Of a stretch of DNA of 64,000 nt, positions 44,258 through 54,463 are shown one piece after another (position 1 is the first letter of the stretch; each line of letters opens with the position of its first letter). The notes beneath the pieces are model-generated. The model was not told the origin of the DNA and searched no databases. It saw only the letters and a program-made list of their open reading frames with translations. This DNA comes from Streptomyces rhizoryzae (GTDB lineage Bacteria; Actinomycetota; Actinomycetes; Streptomycetales; Streptomycetaceae), in NCBI RefSeq assembly GCF_023155275.1, contig NZ_JALMUV010000014.1, positions 1-64,000 of the forward strand, written 5' to 3'. The position numbers were made by a program, and so were the translations under genes.

Positions 44258-44756
44258 GGGTGAGGTTCCCCCCGAGAGTGCGTGATGACGGCGGCTGACG
44301 GCTCCTGCGCGAGCCGTGCCGCGACCATCCTGCCAGTCCGATCACCCGACGTATCACGGTCCTGACGGCAAACCCGACGGCACAAGAGAGCCGCCTTGTG
44401 AGCGCCGCCGCACCGGCGCGCCCGGGGGCGGCCGGGGAAGCGGCCACGGGGTGGTTACTCTGCGGCATCGGGGCGGGCCGCGCCGGGTGGCCGGCGTCCC
44501 GCCGCGCCGGTGCGGCGGGACGCCGCTGCCGAGATCCACTCGGGCCGGCGCCGGGCCGGAGGGAAGCGGCCGGGGCGGCCGGGGCGGCACGAAGGCATGT
44601 AGTCGGGTTACCGTTCGAGTGGCGTTGCGGGGTTTTTCCGTTTGACACGGGGGCGGGAGGTACCGTCACACTCCGCAGCGTCAAGCGTCACCGCAGTGCG
44701 CCCCGGGCGTCCGGCCCAGGAGCCATTCCCAGCGTCGACCGGAGAGAAGAGCCAAG
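44258..44756. promoter_or_regulatory. Divergent topA upstream region with strong hairpin and promoter-like box
   Basis: No gene is supported in these 500 bp. At 44493-44524 there is a 13-bp perfect stem (GGCGTCCCGCCGC with its complement) and a 6-nt loop. TTGACA at 44642-44647 is a consensus -35, but the nearest TA-rich -10 (TACCGT, 44661-44666) is only 13 bp away; at 17 bp the sequence is GTCACA. A ribosome site (GGAGAGAAGAG) precedes the TTG start of topA. topA is supercoiling-regulated in Streptomyces. Confidence 0.5.
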
Positions 44757-47612
44757 TTGTCCCCGACCAGCGAGACCGCAGAGGGCGGCGGCCGCCGACT
44801 CGTCATCGTCGAGTCGCCTGCCAAGGCGAAGACGATCAAGGGCTACCTCGGCCCCGGCTACGTGGTCGAGGCCAGCGTCGGGCACATCCGCGACCTCCCC
44901 AACGGCGCGGCCGAGGTCCCGGCGAAGTACAAGGGCGAGTCGTGGGCCCGGCTCGGCGTGAACGTCGATGCCGACTTCCAGCCGATCTACGTCGTCAACA
45001 GCGACAAGAAGGACCAGGTCAAGAAGCTCAAGTCGCTCCTGGCCGAGTCCGACGAACTCTTCCTGGCCACCGATGAGGACCGCGAGGGCGAGGCCATCGC
45101 GTGGCACCTCCAGGAGATCCTCAAGCCGAAGGTCCCGGTCCACCGGATGGTCTTCCACGAGATCACCAAGGACGCCATCCGCGAGGCCGTGGCCAACCCC
45201 CGCGACCTGAACAAGAAGCTGGTCGACGCCCAGGAGACCCGCCGCATCCTCGACCGCCTCTACGGCTACGAGGTCTCCCCGGTGCTGTGGAAGAAGGTCA
45301 TGCCCCGGCTGTCCGCCGGCCGGGTGCAGTCCGTGGCGACCCGGCTCGTGGTCGAGCGGGAGCGCGAGCGCATCGCGTTCCGCTCCGCCGAGTACTGGGA
45401 CCTGACCGGCACCTTCTCCACCGGCCGGACCGGTGACGCCAGCGACCCCTCGGCGCTGACCGCCCGGCTGGCCACCGTCGACGGCCGCCGGGTCGCGCAG
45501 GGCCGCGACTTCGGGGCGAACGGGCGGCTGAAGAACCCCGAGGTGCTGCACCTGGACGAGGCGAACGCGCGGGCGCTGGCCGCGGCGCTGGAGCGGACCG
45601 CGTTCGCGGTGCGCTCGGTGGAGTCCAAGCCGTACCGCCGCTCGCCGTACGCGCCGTTCCGGACGACCACCCTCCAGCAGGAGGCCAGCCGCAAGCTCGG
45701 CTTCGGCGCCAAGGCGACCATGCAGATCGCCCAGAAGCTGTACGAGAACGGCTTCATCACCTACATGCGTACGGACTCCACCACGCTCTCGGACACCGCG
45801 ATCGCCGCGGCCCGGGCGCAGGTGACGCAGCTGTACGGCGCCGGGTACCTCCCCGACAAGCCGCGCACGTACGCCGGCAAGGTCAAGAACGCCCAGGAGG
45901 CGCACGAGGCGATCCGCCCGTCCGGCGACCGCTTCCGCACGCCGGCCGAGACCGGTCTGACCGGCGACCAGTTCCGGCTCTACGAGCTGATCTGGAAGCG
46001 GACCGTCGCCTCCCAGATGAAGGACGCGACCGGGAACTCCGTCACCGTCAAGATCGGCGGGCAGGCCGCGGACGGGCGGGACACCGAGTTCAGCGCGTCC
46101 GGCAAGACCATCACCTTCCACGGCTTCCTCAAGGCGTACGTCGAGGGCGCCGACGACCCGAACGCCGAGCTGGACGACCGCGAGCGCCGGCTGCCGCAGG
46201 TCGCCCAGGGCGACGCGCTGGCCGCCGAGGAGATCACCGCCGACGGCCACGCCACCAAGCCGCCCGCCCGCTACACCGAGGCCACGCTGGTCAAGGAGCT
46301 GGAGGAGCGGGAGATCGGCCGCCCGTCGACGTACGCGTCGATCATCGGCACGATCCTGGACCGCGGCTACGTCTTCAAGAAGGGCACCGCGCTGGTCCCG
46401 TCCTTCCTGTCGTTCGCCGTGGTCAACCTCCTGGAGAAGCACTTCGGCCGGCTGGTCGACTACGACTTCACCGCCAAGATGGAGGACGACCTGGACCGCA
46501 TCGCGCGCGGTGAGGCCCAGGCCGTGCCGTGGCTGCGGCGCTTCTACTTCGGCGAGGGCGCAGGCGCCGGCGAGGGCGGTGCCGCGGACGCCGGGAACGG
46601 CGACGGCGACCACCTCGGCGGCCTGAAGGAGCTGGTCACGGACCTGGGCGCGATCGACGCCCGGGAGATCTCCTCGTTCCCGGTCGGCAGCGGCATCACC
46701 CTGCGGGTCGGCCGCTACGGCCCGTACGTCGAGCGCGGCGAGAAGGACGAGGAGGGCCACCAGCGGGCCGACGTCCCCGACGACCTGGCGCCCGACGAGC
46801 TGACCGTGGAGTACGCCGAGGAGCTGCTGGCCAAGCCGAGCGGCGACTACGAACTGGGCATGGACCCGGCGACCGGGCACCAGATCGTTGCCAAGGACGG
46901 CCGCTACGGCCCGTACGTCACCGAGGTGCTGCCCGAGGGCACCCCGAAGACCGGCAAGAACGCGGTCAAGCCGCGCACCGCCTCGCTGTTCAAGTCGATG
47001 TCCCTGGACACCGTGACCCTGGAGGACGCGCTCCAGCTGATGTCGCTGCCCCGGGTCGTGGGCACCGACCCCGAGGGTGTGGAGATCACCGCGCAGAACG
47101 GCCGCTACGGGCCGTACCTGAAGAAGGGCACCGACTCGCGTTCCCTGGAGCGCGAGGAGCAGCTCTTCACGATCACCCTGGACGAGGCGCTGGCGATCTA
47201 CGCGCAGCCCAAGCAGCGCGGCCGGGCCGCCGCCAAGCCGCCGCTGAAGGAGCTGGGCACCGACCCGGTCAGCGGCAAGCCGGTGGTGGTCAAGGACGGC
47301 CGGTTCGGGGCGTACGTCACCGACGGCGAGACCAACGCGACGCTGCGGCGGGACGACGACGTCGAGACGCTCACCCCCGAGCGCGGCTACGAGCTGCTGG
47401 CGGAGAAGCGCGCCAAGGGGCCGGCGAAGAAGACCGCCAAGAAGGCGCCGGCGAAGAAGACGGCGGCGAAGAAGACCGCCGCCAAGAAGACCGCGGCGAA
47501 GAAGACGGCGGCCGCCAAGACCGCCACGAAGACGGCCGCGAAGAAGACGACCGCGAAGAAGACCGCGGCCACCGCGGCGGCGAAGAAGACCGCCGCGCCG
47601 GCCGAGGACTGA
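44757..47612 (+). CDS. topA: DNA topoisomerase I
   Basis: A 951-aa type IA topoisomerase starting at TTG 44757. The TOPRIM domain has VIVESPAKAKTIKGYL and TDEDREGEAIAWH. The catalytic tyrosine is Y336 in FITYMRTDST. Actinomycete TopA enzymes lack zinc ribbons and end in a Lys/Ala tail, as here (from about residue 880: KKTAAKKT-type repeats). The tail increases processivity by non-specific DNA binding. It relaxes negative supercoils and is essential. A hairpin follows the gene. Confidence 0.95.
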   Translation: MSPTSETAEGGGRRLVIVESPAKAKTIKGYLGPGYVVEASVGHIRDLPNGAAEVPAKYKGESWARLGVNVDADFQPIYVVNSDKKDQVKKLKSLLAESDELFLATDEDREGEAIAWHLQEILKPKVPVHRMVFHEITKDAIREAVANPRDLNKKLVDAQETRRILDRLYGYEVSPVLWKKVMPRLSAGRVQSVATRLVVERERERIAFRSAEYWDLTGTFSTGRTGDASDPSALTARLATVDGRRVAQGRDFGANGRLKNPEVLHLDEANARALAAALERTAFAVRSVESKPYRRSPYAPFRTTTLQQEASRKLGFGAKATMQIAQKLYENGFITYMRTDSTTLSDTAIAAARAQVTQLYGAGYLPDKPRTYAGKVKNAQEAHEAIRPSGDRFRTPAETGLTGDQFRLYELIWKRTVASQMKDATGNSVTVKIGGQAADGRDTEFSASGKTITFHGFLKAYVEGADDPNAELDDRERRLPQVAQGDALAAEEITADGHATKPPARYTEATLVKELEEREIGRPSTYASIIGTILDRGYVFKKGTALVPSFLSFAVVNLLEKHFGRLVDYDFTAKMEDDLDRIARGEAQAVPWLRRFYFGEGAGAGEGGAADAGNGDGDHLGGLKELVTDLGAIDAREISSFPVGSGITLRVGRYGPYVERGEKDEEGHQRADVPDDLAPDELTVEYAEELLAKPSGDYELGMDPATGHQIVAKDGRYGPYVTEVLPEGTPKTGKNAVKPRTASLFKSMSLDTVTLEDALQLMSLPRVVGTDPEGVEITAQNGRYGPYLKKGTDSRSLEREEQLFTITLDEALAIYAQPKQRGRAAAKPPLKELGTDPVSGKPVVVKDGRFGAYVTDGETNATLRRDDDVETLTPERGYELLAEKRAKGPAKKTAKKAPAKKTAAKKTAAKKTAAKKTAAAKTATKTAAKKTTAKKTAATAAAKKTAAPAED

Positions 47613-47620
47613 GCCAGGGG

Positions 47621-47655
47621 GGCGGGCCGGGCGGATCCGATCCGTCCGGTCCGCC
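47621..47655 (+). terminator. Terminator of topA
   Basis: An imperfect hairpin (outer GGCGG/CCGCC, inner CGGATC/GATCCG) starts 8 nt after the topA stop. Confidence 0.6.
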
Positions 47656-47730
47656 CCGCACACTCCCGTTACCCGTCCATTTGTTCGGGTGGGCGCCCGG
47701 TGGAGTGTCCCGTCCCGATAGGCTGGCGGG

Positions 47731-50700
47731 ATGACGCGTGCCGAGCAGCCAACGGTCGTGACCCCCACATCTGACGCCCTCGCAGCCGATTCCCGCGAGC
47801 GTGCGGTACGGGCCCTGCTCCGCTTCCCCCCGCTGAAGCGACTGTGGAGCGCCCAGTTCGTCGGGGGTGTCGGCGATGCCCTGTCCTTGCTTGTCCTGGT
47901 CCTGCTCGCCCTCCAGGCGGCGCTGCACGTGCCGCTGGGCGGACAGGCCGCCTTCGGCGGCGGTTACCGCGGCGCGGCCCTCGCGGTCACCGCGGTCTTC
48001 GGCGTACGGATGCTGGCGACCCTCCTCTTCGGGGCCGTCCTGCTGGGACCGCTCTCCGCGCTGACCGCGCCCGGCGGGCCGCTGGACCGCCGCTGGACGA
48101 TGATCGCCGCGGACGGCGTCCGGCTCGCCCTGCTGGTCGTCGCGCCCCTGTGGATCGACTGGACGCCCGGCCACGCGCTGGCCTGGCTGCTGGTGACGGT
48201 CTTCGTCACCGGTGTCGCCGAGCGCCTGTGGACCGTCGCCCGGGAGAGCGCCGCGCCGGCCCTGCTGCCCGCGCCGCCCCCGGAGGGCGCCGCCGTCCGG
48301 CCGCTGCCCGACAACCTCGACGCGCTGCGCCGGCTGTCGCTGCGCACCGGCTTCCTCGCGCTGCCGTCGGCGGCCGCCGCCCTGCTGGTGTGCGCGCTGG
48401 TCGGGAAGCTGCTGGGGACCGGTATCGAATGGTTCCACCTGCACCAGGCGGCGCTGGGGTCGTACCTCGCGGCGGGCCTGTTCGCCGCGTCCGTCTCGAT
48501 CCTCTACTTCCTGGAACTGCCCGGCGGGCCGACGCCGCGGCCGCGCTCCCCGCTGGAGGGACTGCGCCGCCCGAAGGCCGCGGCCCCGGACGGGGGCGCG
48601 GGCGACGGCCCCGACAAGGGCCGCACCGGCGCGATCCCGCTGCTGGTCCTGGCCTGCGCCGCGGTGGCCGCCGCGATCTCCGCGGCCGCCTCGCTCGCCG
48701 TCCTGCACGCCGTCGACCTGCACGCCGGGCCGGCCGCCTACGCCCTGCTGGTGCTCGCCCTGACCGGCGGCACCGCGCTGGGCATCCGGGGCGCCCGCAC
48801 GGTGCTGCCCGGTCTGTCCCGGCGCCGGCTGCTGGCCCTGGCGATCGCCGCCACCGGGCTGCTGCTGCTGGCCATGGGCCTGGTGCCGGACACCACGACG
48901 GTGCTGCTGCTCGCGCTGCTGGCCGGGCTCACCGCCGGGATCGCCGCCCACACCGGGCACGCCCTGCTGGACCAGGAGACCGAGCCGTCCCGCACCGCCC
49001 GGACCACCGAGCACCTCCAGGCCGTCGTGCGGCTCGCGATCGCGCTGGCCGCCATCGTCGCGCCCCTGCTGGCCGGGGTCATCGGCCCGCACCACGTCGG
49101 CAGCGGCGCCTTCGTCCTGGCGCACGGCGGCGCCGCGTACGCGCTGATGCTGGTGGGTGCGCTGCTGCTGCCGGTCGCCGCCTGGGTGCTGGGCAAGACC
49201 GACGACCGGCACGGCGTCCCGCTCCGGCACGACCTGCGGGAGGCGGTGCGCGGCGGCGACCCGGCGCAGGAGACCGGCACCGCCGGCTTCTTCATCGCCC
49301 TGGAGGGCGGCGACGGCGCCGGAAAGTCCACCCAGGTCGAGGCGCTCGCGGAGTGGATCCGCGGCAAGGGCCACGAGGTCGTGGTGACCCGGGAGCCGGG
49401 CGCCACCGCCATCGGCAAGCGGCTGCGCTCGATCATCCTGGACGTCTCCACGTCCGGGCTCTCGGACCGCGCCGAGGCGCTGATGTTCGCCGCCGACCGG
49501 GCCGACCACGTCGACAGCGTCATCCGGCCCGCCCTGGAGCGCGGCGCGGTCGTGATCACCGACCGGTACGTCGACTCCTCCGTCGCCTACCAGGGCGCCG
49601 GGCGCAACCTCGCGCCCACGGAGATCGCCCGGATCAACCGCTGGGCGACCGGCGGCCTGGTCCCGCACCTGACCGTCCTGCTGGACATCGCCCCGGAGAC
49701 CGCCCGCGAGCGCTTCACCGAGGCGCCCGACCGGATGGAGTCCGAGCCCGCGGAGTTCCACCAGCGGGTCCGGGCCGGCTTCCTCGCGCTGGCCGCCGCC
49801 GACCCCGCGCGCTATCTGGTCGTCGACGCCGGCCAGGAGCCGGAGGCCGTCACCACCGTCCTCCGGCACCGGCTCGACCAGGTCCTCCCGCTGTCCGAGG
49901 CCGAGATCAAGGCCCGGGACGAGGCCCGCCGGGCGGCCGAGGAGGAAGCCCGCCGCAAGGCCGAGGAGGAGGCCGCGCGCAAGGCCGAGGAGGAGCGCCT
50001 GGAGCGGGAGCGCCAGGAGCAGCTCGCCAAGCTGCGCGCCGAGGAGGAGGAGCGCAAGCGCCGGGAGGCCGAGGAGGCCAAGGCCCGGGAGGAGGCCCGG
50101 CAGGCCGAGGAGGCCCGCCGGCGCGCCGAGGAGGCCCGCAAGGCGGCCGAGGAGGAGCGTCTGCGCCGGGAGGCGGAGGAGCAGGCCCGGCTGGCCGAGC
50201 GGGAGCGGCTGCGCAAGCTCCACGAGGAGCAGGCGCGGCTGCGCCAGGAGGCCGAGGAGCGCCGCCTGGAGAAGCAGCGCAAGGCCGAGGAGGCGCTGCT
50301 CCGCGCCGAGCGGGCGCGGGTCGAGGCGGCCCGGGCGGCGGCCGAGGCCGAGGCGCGGTCCCGTGCGGAGGCGGCCGCGTCGGCCGACGCGCCGACGGCG
50401 GAGACGGACGTCACGCAGCTGCGGAAGCGGATCGCGGGGGAGGACGACGGGGGCGCCGGGTCGGGGGCTGCTGCCGCCGGGGGCGGTTCCGGGTCCGCTG
50501 AGCCGGGTTCCGGTTCCGGTTCCGGGACGACCGGTGGTGGGGCTTCCGGTTCGGGACGCTCCGGTTCCGGGGGCGACCCGGACAGCGAGCGGACCGCGGC
50601 GCTCCCGCGGCCCGAGCCGCAGGACGGTTACGGGCCCTCGGACGAGACCGCGGTGCTGCCGTCCGTCCGGGAGGACGACCCGGCGGACCGGGTGCCGCCG

Positions 50701-50970
50701 TGGATGTTCGCCCTGGAGCACGGCCGGGACGGTGCGGCCGGTGCGGCCGAGGGCGGCGTCGAGCGGACCCGCGAGCTGCCGCAGATCGACCCGGAGACCG
50801 GCCGCCCCGCCGAGCCTCCGCAAAGCGGCCGCCCGCGCCCGGAGTGGGCGGAGGAGACGCCGCTGGACGACCTGCCGACGCTGGCCGACGAACTCCTCGG
50901 CCCGCACCGGGACGACGAGGACGCCGACCGGGGCACGGGCCGCGACGGCCGCCGGGGCCGCCGGGGCTGA
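47731..50970 (+). CDS. tmk: MFS-like membrane domain fused to thymidylate kinase and a coiled-coil tail
   Basis: A 1079-aa single frame. Residues about 25-500 contain about 10-12 hydrophobic segments of an MFS-like unit. A complete thymidylate kinase follows, with P-loop 526-534 (GGDGAGKST) and TDRYVDSS as the DR(Y/H) motif. Residues about 725-890 are a continuous Glu/Arg/Ala coiled coil (AEEEARRKAEEEAARKAEEE), then a Gly/Ser/Pro-rich tail to the end. dTMP to dTDP is essential for DNA synthesis. The fusion is known in actinomycetes, but the role of the membrane part is not. Confidence 0.9.
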   Translation: MTRAEQPTVVTPTSDALAADSRERAVRALLRFPPLKRLWSAQFVGGVGDALSLLVLVLLALQAALHVPLGGQAAFGGGYRGAALAVTAVFGVRMLATLLFGAVLLGPLSALTAPGGPLDRRWTMIAADGVRLALLVVAPLWIDWTPGHALAWLLVTVFVTGVAERLWTVARESAAPALLPAPPPEGAAVRPLPDNLDALRRLSLRTGFLALPSAAAALLVCALVGKLLGTGIEWFHLHQAALGSYLAAGLFAASVSILYFLELPGGPTPRPRSPLEGLRRPKAAAPDGGAGDGPDKGRTGAIPLLVLACAAVAAAISAAASLAVLHAVDLHAGPAAYALLVLALTGGTALGIRGARTVLPGLSRRRLLALAIAATGLLLLAMGLVPDTTTVLLLALLAGLTAGIAAHTGHALLDQETEPSRTARTTEHLQAVVRLAIALAAIVAPLLAGVIGPHHVGSGAFVLAHGGAAYALMLVGALLLPVAAWVLGKTDDRHGVPLRHDLREAVRGGDPAQETGTAGFFIALEGGDGAGKSTQVEALAEWIRGKGHEVVVTREPGATAIGKRLRSIILDVSTSGLSDRAEALMFAADRADHVDSVIRPALERGAVVITDRYVDSSVAYQGAGRNLAPTEIARINRWATGGLVPHLTVLLDIAPETARERFTEAPDRMESEPAEFHQRVRAGFLALAAADPARYLVVDAGQEPEAVTTVLRHRLDQVLPLSEAEIKARDEARRAAEEEARRKAEEEAARKAEEERLERERQEQLAKLRAEEEERKRREAEEAKAREEARQAEEARRRAEEARKAAEEERLRREAEEQARLAERERLRKLHEEQARLRQEAEERRLEKQRKAEEALLRAERARVEAARAAAEAEARSRAEAAASADAPTAETDVTQLRKRIAGEDDGGAGSGAAAAGGGSGSAEPGSGSGSGTTGGGASGSGRSGSGGDPDSERTAALPRPEPQDGYGPSDETAVLPSVREDDPADRVPPWMFALEHGRDGAAGAAEGGVERTRELPQIDPETGRPAEPPQSGRPRPEWAEETPLDDLPTLADELLGPHRDDEDADRGTGRDGRRGRRG

Positions 50971-50981
50971 CCGGACGGGAG

Positions 50982-51043
50982 ACGGCCGTGGCCGCGGCGC
51001 GCGCTGGTGCGCGCGCCGGGGGCACGGCCGTTTCGTGTTTTTG
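50982..51043 (+). terminator. Terminator of tmk
   Basis: A two-tier hairpin: outer ACGGCCGTG/CACGGCCGT and inner GGCGCGCGC-TGGT-GCGCGCGCC, followed by TTTCGTGTTTTTG. It is the best textbook terminator here. 51044-51369 before holB carries no gene or recognised element. Confidence 0.85.
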
Positions 51044-51369
51044 GGGGCGGCCACGGCCGGTGGGTGGTCGTGGCCGTTCCCCCGCGTCCGGCGCGCTGCC
51101 GGGCGGTCGTGTCCGTTCCGCCTCCGCGGGGCCTGGGGCGGCGGGCGGCCACGGGAGTGCCGTGGCTCCTCCCCGGTCCCCGAGCACCCCGGCCCGTGGC
51201 CCGCGGGTGCCGGGGCCGGTTGTCAGTGGGGTGCACCACAATGGGGGGAGCACGGGGGTCGCGGCGGACGCGGCGGGGCGGCCCGAGCGGCATGCAGTAC
51301 GTGCGCGGTGCCCGTCCCCGGGCGGGCCGGCCGCGCGAGATTTCTGGAACGGACAGGACGGCAGCAGCG

Positions 51370-52617
51370 ATGGCGGTATGGGACGACGTGGTCGGCCAGG
51401 ACCGGGTGACGGCGCAGCTCGCCGCGGCCGCCCGCGATGCGGACGCCCTCGTGACGGCCGGGAGCGCCGGGCAGGCGGCCGCCGCCGGCGCGCCGCAGGA
51501 GCCGGGGGCGGAGCGGGGCGGCGCCGGCCAGATGACCCATGCCTGGCTGTTCACCGGCCCGCCCGGGTCCGGCCGGGCCACCGCGGCCCGCGCGTTCGCC
51601 GCCGCCCTCCAGTGCGTCAGCCCGGACCGCGCGCTCGGCGGCGGCCCCGGCTGCGGATTCTGCGACGGCTGCCACACCACGCTCGTCGGCACCCACGCCG
51701 ACGTCGAGATCGTCCGCACCGACCTGCTCTCCATCGGCGTCAAGGAGACCCGCGAGCTGGTGCGCCGGGCCTCGCTCTCCCCGGCCGGCGGCCGCTGGCA
51801 GGTGATCGTCCTGGAGGACGCCGACCGCCTCACCGAGGGCGCCGGGAACGTCCTCCTCAAGGCCGTCGAGGAGCCCGCGCCCCGTACGGTCTGGCTGCTC
51901 TGCGCCCCCTCCATCGAGGACGTCCTGCCCACCATCCGCTCCCGCTGCCGCCACCTCTCGCTGCGGACGCCGCCGGTCGAGGCGGTCGCCGAGGTCCTGG
52001 TGCGGCGGGACGGCATCGAGCCGGAGGCCGCCGGCCGGGCCGCCCGCGCCACCCAGGGCCACATCGACCGCGCCCGCCGCCTGGCCACCGACGAGCGGGC
52101 CCGGGCCCGCCGCGCCGCCGTCCTCAAGCTCCCGCTGCGCGTCGACGACATCGGCGGCTGCCTGAAGGCCGCCCAGGAGCTCATCGACGCCGCTGGCGAG
52201 GACGCCAAGCAGGTCGCCGAGGAGGTCGACGCCAAGGAGACCGAGGAGCTGCGCGCCGCCCTCGGTGCCGCGGCCGGCACCGGCGGCCGGCTGCCCCGGG
52301 GCACCGCGGGCGCGATGAAGGAGCTCCAGGACAGGCAGAAGCGCCGCGCCACCCGTACCCAGCGCGACAGCCTCGACCTCGCCCTGGTGGACCTCACCGG
52401 CTTCTACCGCGACGTCCTCGCCGTCCAGCTGGGAGCCACCGTCCCGCTCGCCAACGACGAGGTCCGCGACAGCGTCCAGCGGATCGCCGGCGCCTCCACC
52501 CCCGAGCGCACCCTGCGCCGCATAGAAGCGGTGATCGCCTGCCGGGAGGCCCTGGAGCGCAATGTCGCCCCGCTGCTCGCCGTCGAGGCCATGACGGCCG
52601 CGCTCCGCGCCGGCTGA
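51370..52617 (+). CDS. holB: DNA polymerase III delta' subunit
   Basis: 415 aa. The N-terminus MAVWDDVVGQDRVTAQLA is typical. The P-loop TGPPGSGRATAAR has Arg in place of Lys, as in the non-ATP-binding delta' subunit. CGFCDGCH with a preceding QC gives the four-cysteine zinc module. LEDADRLTEGAGNVLLKAVEEP (SRC region: IRSRCRHL) is the clamp-loader core. It loads the beta clamp with DnaX and HolA. The length is larger than E. coli HolB because of a basic/acidic insertion near 290-330. Confidence 0.92.
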   Translation: MAVWDDVVGQDRVTAQLAAAARDADALVTAGSAGQAAAAGAPQEPGAERGGAGQMTHAWLFTGPPGSGRATAARAFAAALQCVSPDRALGGGPGCGFCDGCHTTLVGTHADVEIVRTDLLSIGVKETRELVRRASLSPAGGRWQVIVLEDADRLTEGAGNVLLKAVEEPAPRTVWLLCAPSIEDVLPTIRSRCRHLSLRTPPVEAVAEVLVRRDGIEPEAAGRAARATQGHIDRARRLATDERARARRAAVLKLPLRVDDIGGCLKAAQELIDAAGEDAKQVAEEVDAKETEELRAALGAAAGTGGRLPRGTAGAMKELQDRQKRRATRTQRDSLDLALVDLTGFYRDVLAVQLGATVPLANDEVRDSVQRIAGASTPERTLRRIEAVIACREALERNVAPLLAVEAMTAALRAG

Positions 52618-52775
52618 CCGCCGCCGCGGCCCGCCCCGGCCCGCCGATCACCGCGCACACCTGGTCCACATCCGGATACGCTCCGTGGGTAAGCCGTCAC
52701 CGGCAGCCGGGATCAGCGCCGGCGGCCGGAGCCGGGGCCGAGCCGGAGCCGCACCGCCGAGGAGCCGTGACCGTC

Positions 52776-54383
52776 ATGCCGCCCAGCCGTCCGTTCCGCT
52801 CCACCGCCGCCGCCGCGGCAGCTGCCGCCGCGGTGCTCGCCCTGCTGCTCTCCGGCTGCTCGTCGGGGACGTCCCGGGCGCCCGGCGGCCCGGCCTCCCC
52901 GGCCCGGTCGACGGAGGCCGGTTCCGGGCGCCCGGCCTCCGACGGTTCGCCCCTCGCGCCGCTGCCCACCACCGTCCCGGCCGCCCTCCGCCCGTATTAC
53001 GACCAGAAGCTGAGCTGGCACGACTGCGGGGTCGCGGGCTTCCAGTGCGCCACGATGAAGGCGCCGCTGGACTACGCCAGGCCGAGCCCGGCCACCGACC
53101 TCAAGCTCGCGGTGGCCCGCAAGAAGGCCACCGGCCCCGGTCAGCGGCTCGGCTCCCTCCTGGTCAACCCCGGCGGGCCCGGCGGTTCGGCGATCGACTA
53201 CCTCCAGCAGTACGCCCCCCAGCCGGCCGCGGTCCGCGCGCGGTACGACATGGTCGCCATGGACCCGCGCGGGGTGGCCCGCAGCGCACCGGTCGAGTGC
53301 CTCACCGACCGGCAGATGGACCACTTCACCCAGACCGACACCACCCCGGACGACTCCGCCGAGGTCACCGCGCTCGTCACCGCCTACCGCGGCTTCGCCC
53401 GGGGCTGCGAGCAGCACTCCGGCACGCTGCTGCCGCACGTCTCCACCATCGAGGCGGCCCGCGACATGGACATCCTCCGGGCCGTCCTGGGCGACCGGAA
53501 GCTGACCTACGTGGGCGCCTCCTACGGCACCTTCCTCGGCGCCACCTACGCCGGCCTGTTCCCGTCCCGCTCCGGCCGCCTGGTCCTCGACGGCGCCATG
53601 GACCCGTCCCTGGACTCCCGCACCATCAACATCGACCAGACCACCGGCTTCAACACCGCCTTCACGGCCTTCGCCGCGGACTGCGTCAAGAAGGCGGACT
53701 GCCCGCTCGGCCACAAGAGCCCCGAGGACGCCGGGCGGCGCCTCTCCGCCCTGTTCACCAAGCTGGACGCGCACCCGGTCGGCACCGGCGAGGACCGCAA
53801 GCTCACCGAGTCCCTCGCCACCACGGGCGTGATCGCCGCGATGTACGACCAGGGGGCCTGGCCGCTGCTGCGCCAGTCCCTCGCCCAGGCCGAGCAGGGC
53901 AACGGCCGCGGCCTGCTCGCCCTCTCCGACAGCTACTACGAGCGCGACCCCTCCGGCCACTACGCCAACCAGATGTACGCCAACGCCGCGGTCAACTGCC
54001 TGGACCTCCCCCCGTCCTTCGCCGGCCCGGACCAGGTCCGCGCCGCCCTGCCCGCCTTCCGCAAGGCGTCCCCGGTCTTCGGCGCGAACTTCGCCTGGTC
54101 CGCCCTGAACTGCGCGTACTGGCCGGTCAAGGCCACCGGCCGGGTCCACCGCATCGAGGCCAAGGGCGCCGACCCGATCGTGGTCGTCGGCACCACCCGC
54201 GACCCGGCCACCCCGTACACCTGGGCCAAGGGCCTGGCCGCCCAGCTCTCCAGCGCCACCCTGCTGACCTACGTGGGCGACGGCCACACCGCCTACGGCC
54301 GCGGCAGCGACTGCATCGACACCGCCATCAACACCTTCCTCCTCGAAGGCACCCCACCCGCCAAGAACACCCGCTGCACCTGA
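52776..54383 (+). CDS. Secreted lipoprotein peptidase, S33/TAP-like alpha/beta hydrolase
   Basis: 535 aa from ATG 52776 (GTG 52767 is in frame, but GAGGAG lies too close to it). The lipobox is LLLSGCSSG. The catalytic triad reads S249 in GASYGTFLG, D476 in TRDPATP and H504 in GDGHTAYG. Streptomyces tripeptidyl aminopeptidases of this family trim secreted proteins. It corresponds to the protease beside holB in S. coelicolor (about SCO3540). Confidence 0.9.
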   Translation: MPPSRPFRSTAAAAAAAAAVLALLLSGCSSGTSRAPGGPASPARSTEAGSGRPASDGSPLAPLPTTVPAALRPYYDQKLSWHDCGVAGFQCATMKAPLDYARPSPATDLKLAVARKKATGPGQRLGSLLVNPGGPGGSAIDYLQQYAPQPAAVRARYDMVAMDPRGVARSAPVECLTDRQMDHFTQTDTTPDDSAEVTALVTAYRGFARGCEQHSGTLLPHVSTIEAARDMDILRAVLGDRKLTYVGASYGTFLGATYAGLFPSRSGRLVLDGAMDPSLDSRTINIDQTTGFNTAFTAFAADCVKKADCPLGHKSPEDAGRRLSALFTKLDAHPVGTGEDRKLTESLATTGVIAAMYDQGAWPLLRQSLAQAEQGNGRGLLALSDSYYERDPSGHYANQMYANAAVNCLDLPPSFAGPDQVRAALPAFRKASPVFGANFAWSALNCAYWPVKATGRVHRIEAKGADPIVVVGTTRDPATPYTWAKGLAAQLSSATLLTYVGDGHTAYGRGSDCIDTAINTFLLEGTPPAKNTRCT

Positions 54384-54443
54384 AGCCCCACCCGCCCCCC
54401 GCACCCCACCCGAACCGGGTACAGACCACCCCCCGCTCCTGTG

Positions 54444-54449
54444 TAGACT
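54444..54449 (+). promoter_or_regulatory. -10 box of tRNA-Thr
   Basis: TAGACT, 14 nt before the mature tRNA. No good -35 at 17-18 bp (ACAGAC/TACAGA). Confidence 0.4.
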
Positions 54450-54463
54450 GGGCCGCGCACCAC

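Noticed and set aside
44398..44961. Open frame from GTG 44398 upstream of and into topA
   Set aside because: It overlaps the topA 5' end in another frame, encodes low-complexity Gly/Ala/Arg sequence and spans the hairpin.
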